From a virus: a DNA stretch of 47,317 nucleotides. The stretch lies in IMG/VR virus record IMGVR_UViG_3300032893_000084, positions 1 through 47,317 of that record; one strand, written 5' to 3'. A program made the position numbers and the translations under genes. Below are positions 46,569-47,317 of the stretch, piece by piece (positions within the stretch are counted from its first letter, which is position 1; the number at the start of each line of letters is the position of its first letter). The notes beneath the pieces were generated by a model. That model was not told the DNA's origin and did not search any database. It saw only the letters and a list, made by a program, of their open reading frames with translations.

Positions 46569-47203
46569 TCCCCGGCCCCCGGGTCGCTGACCTCCCCGTC
46601 GCCTATGGCATCCAGGTAGGCGTTCATCTCGGTTTTGATCTGCGCCAGCGATCGGCGGATCTCCAGGCCCATGAGCTCCTGCACGCGCGGGGTGTCGGCG
46701 TCGGTGAGCTTGAAGGCGGCGGCGATGTCCGGGCCCAGCTTGTCGGCGAGCGTTTTCAACTGCGAGGTGTGCACCTGATACATGCGGGCAAAGATGCGGT
46801 GCACGTCGGTGCGTTCCACCAGTTCGCCGCGGCGGATGGCGTTCTGCTGCTCCTCTTTGTCCGCCTGGGCCACGATTTTTCGAAGCTCGGCCATGGAGTA
46901 GGTTTCACCTTCGAGGGTAAGCGGGCCTCCGCCCTCGGGGACCTCTGCGAGCTTTTTGCCCCGGGGTTTCCGCGATCCTCCCGACCGCACAACGCGCTGC
47001 GAGGGTTTGGCCCCGGGTTTCCCGCCGGAGGGACGATGCGCCTGGCGGCGCTGGCGCTTGGAGGTGGTGAGATAGGCGGCGTTCTCTTTCCGCGCGGGGT
47101 TGATTGATCCGTCTCGCTCGCGGATGACGCGGCCCTTGGCGATGGCCCCGGACACCGAGGGAGGCTTGACCCCAGCCATGCGTGCAAACTCCGCCTGTGT
47201 CAC
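46565..47203 (-). CDS. Terminase small subunit (DNA-recognition)
   Basis: About 212 residues. The N-terminus (VTQAEFARMAGVKPPSVSGAIAKGRVIRERDGSINP) is the winged-HTH-type DNA-recognition segment of small terminases; a basic linker and a C-terminal helical region (ELRKIVAQADKEEQQNAIRRGELVER...) follow. The GTG at 47203 is preferred because it follows a TATCCG -10 element by five bases; the open frame reaches GTG 47224, inside the operator. Confidence 0.75.
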   Translation of the reverse strand: MTQAEFARMAGVKPPSVSGAIAKGRVIRERDGSINPARKENAAYLTTSKRQRRQAHRPSGGKPGAKPSQRVVRSGGSRKPRGKKLAEVPEGGGPLTLEGETYSMAELRKIVAQADKEEQQNAIRRGELVERTDVHRIFARMYQVHTSQLKTLADKLGPDIAAAFKLTDADTPRVQELMGLEIRRSLAQIKTEMNAYLDAIGDGEVSDPGAGE

Positions 47204-47208
47204 GTGAT

Positions 47209-47214
47209 CGGATA
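47209..47214 (-). promoter_or_regulatory. Possible -10 element of terS
   Basis: TATCCG on the minus strand, 5 nt upstream of GTG 47203. No good -35 is visible at 16-18 bp, so the promoter may need activation. It has the same distance to the operator core as at 13565 and 35719. Confidence 0.35.
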
Positions 47215-47232
47215 CCACGTGCACAGGGTAGC
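47211..47232. promoter_or_regulatory. Operator copy 5 (GTGCAC-centred palindrome)
   Basis: GATACCAC-GTGCAC-AGGGTAGC, arms GATACC/GGTAGC (one mismatch). It lies upstream of terS, the first gene of the late operon. Confidence 0.65.
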
Positions 47233-47235
47233 ACG

Positions 47236-47274
47236 GCGTTAGGCGCAGGGCAAGCTAACGTGTTAGCCTAATGC
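47236..47274. repeat. Nested inverted repeats upstream of terS
   Basis: GCGTTAGGC (47236-47244) pairs with GCCTAATGC (47266-47274, one mismatch), and GCTAAC-GT-GTTAGC (47254-47267) is nested inside. It lies between the candidate cosN and terS, the place of cosB in lambda; it may be the small terminase binding site. Confidence 0.55.
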
Positions 47275-47302
47275 GAAGTTGCCGCAGGTCCGAATGTGGG
47301 CG

Positions 47303-47317
47303 AGTCGCGACATGACT
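47303..47317. repeat. 15-bp terminal direct repeat, right copy; candidate cosN
   Basis: Identical to positions 1-15. The bases on the left (47300-47302, GCG) and those after the left copy (16-18, CGC) complete a hyphenated palindrome with 7-bp arms around a 7-nt centre. Lambda-type terminases nick symmetrically within such a dyad. The distance to the start of terS is about 100 bp, comparable in layout to lambda cos-Nu1. Assignment as cosN is inference. Confidence 0.55.

Noticed and set aside
46769-46774. GTGCAC in a 12-bp palindrome within terS
   Set aside because: The surrounding bases do not fit the operator arms, and it lies in coding sequence.

Overview
The window is almost certainly a complete genome of a double-stranded DNA tailed phage, not a bacterial chromosome segment. 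It has a full morphogenesis set: small and large terminase, portal, head protease with nested scaffold, decoration protein, major capsid protein, tail sheath, tube, tape measure, Mu-like baseplate and tail fibre. It also has a lysis cassette and an early replication operon, and there are no bacterial housekeeping genes. The sheath and baseplate indicate a contractile-tailed (myovirus) particle. The head genes are lambda-like (gpA-type terminase, gpB-type portal, S49-type protease, gpD- and gpE-type shell proteins), and the baseplate genes are Mu-like. The DNA is GC-rich. Many genes have Shine-Dalgarno sequences and ATGA/GTGA overlaps, but several operon-leading genes look leaderless. A lipobox protein suggests a diderm host; the host itself cannot be named from sequence alone.

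The two ends carry the same 15 bp, so the molecule can be closed. The joined sequence has dyad symmetry just upstream of the small terminase gene, where a lambda-type cos site would lie. From this junction the minus strand runs terS - terL - gpW-like - portal - lysis genes and accessory virion proteins (about 41-36 kb) - HTH regulator - protease/scaffold - two duplicated 193-aa proteins - decoration - capsid - head-tail joining proteins - sheath - tube - chaperone with a probable -1 frameshift - tape measure - baseplate - fibre, ending in back-to-back terminators at 16.22-16.30 kb.

The plus strand from 1.2 to 16.2 kb holds early genes: ribbon-helix-helix proteins, many small zinc-ribbon proteins, a YqaJ-type exonuclease with a gp3/RDF-like partner, a primase-helicase, an HNH nuclease and a DEAD/DEAH helicase. 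It then continues with an XRE regulator operon and a surface lipoprotein. A VRR-NUC nuclease is inserted on the opposite strand at 13.1-13.6 kb. No integrase or partition gene was recognised.

The most notable signal is a 22-bp palindrome with an invariant GTGCAC core. It is found five times, each at a predicted promoter: VRR-NUC, the XRE operon, the protease/capsid operon, the gpW/portal operon and terS. In three of them it sits in the same register in the -35/-10 spacer, and these promoters lie only 5-9 nt from the start codon. This looks like a phage-wide regulon in which one small DNA-binding protein could control early and late genes through leaderless promoters. All functional calls were made by reading the sequence, without database searches.
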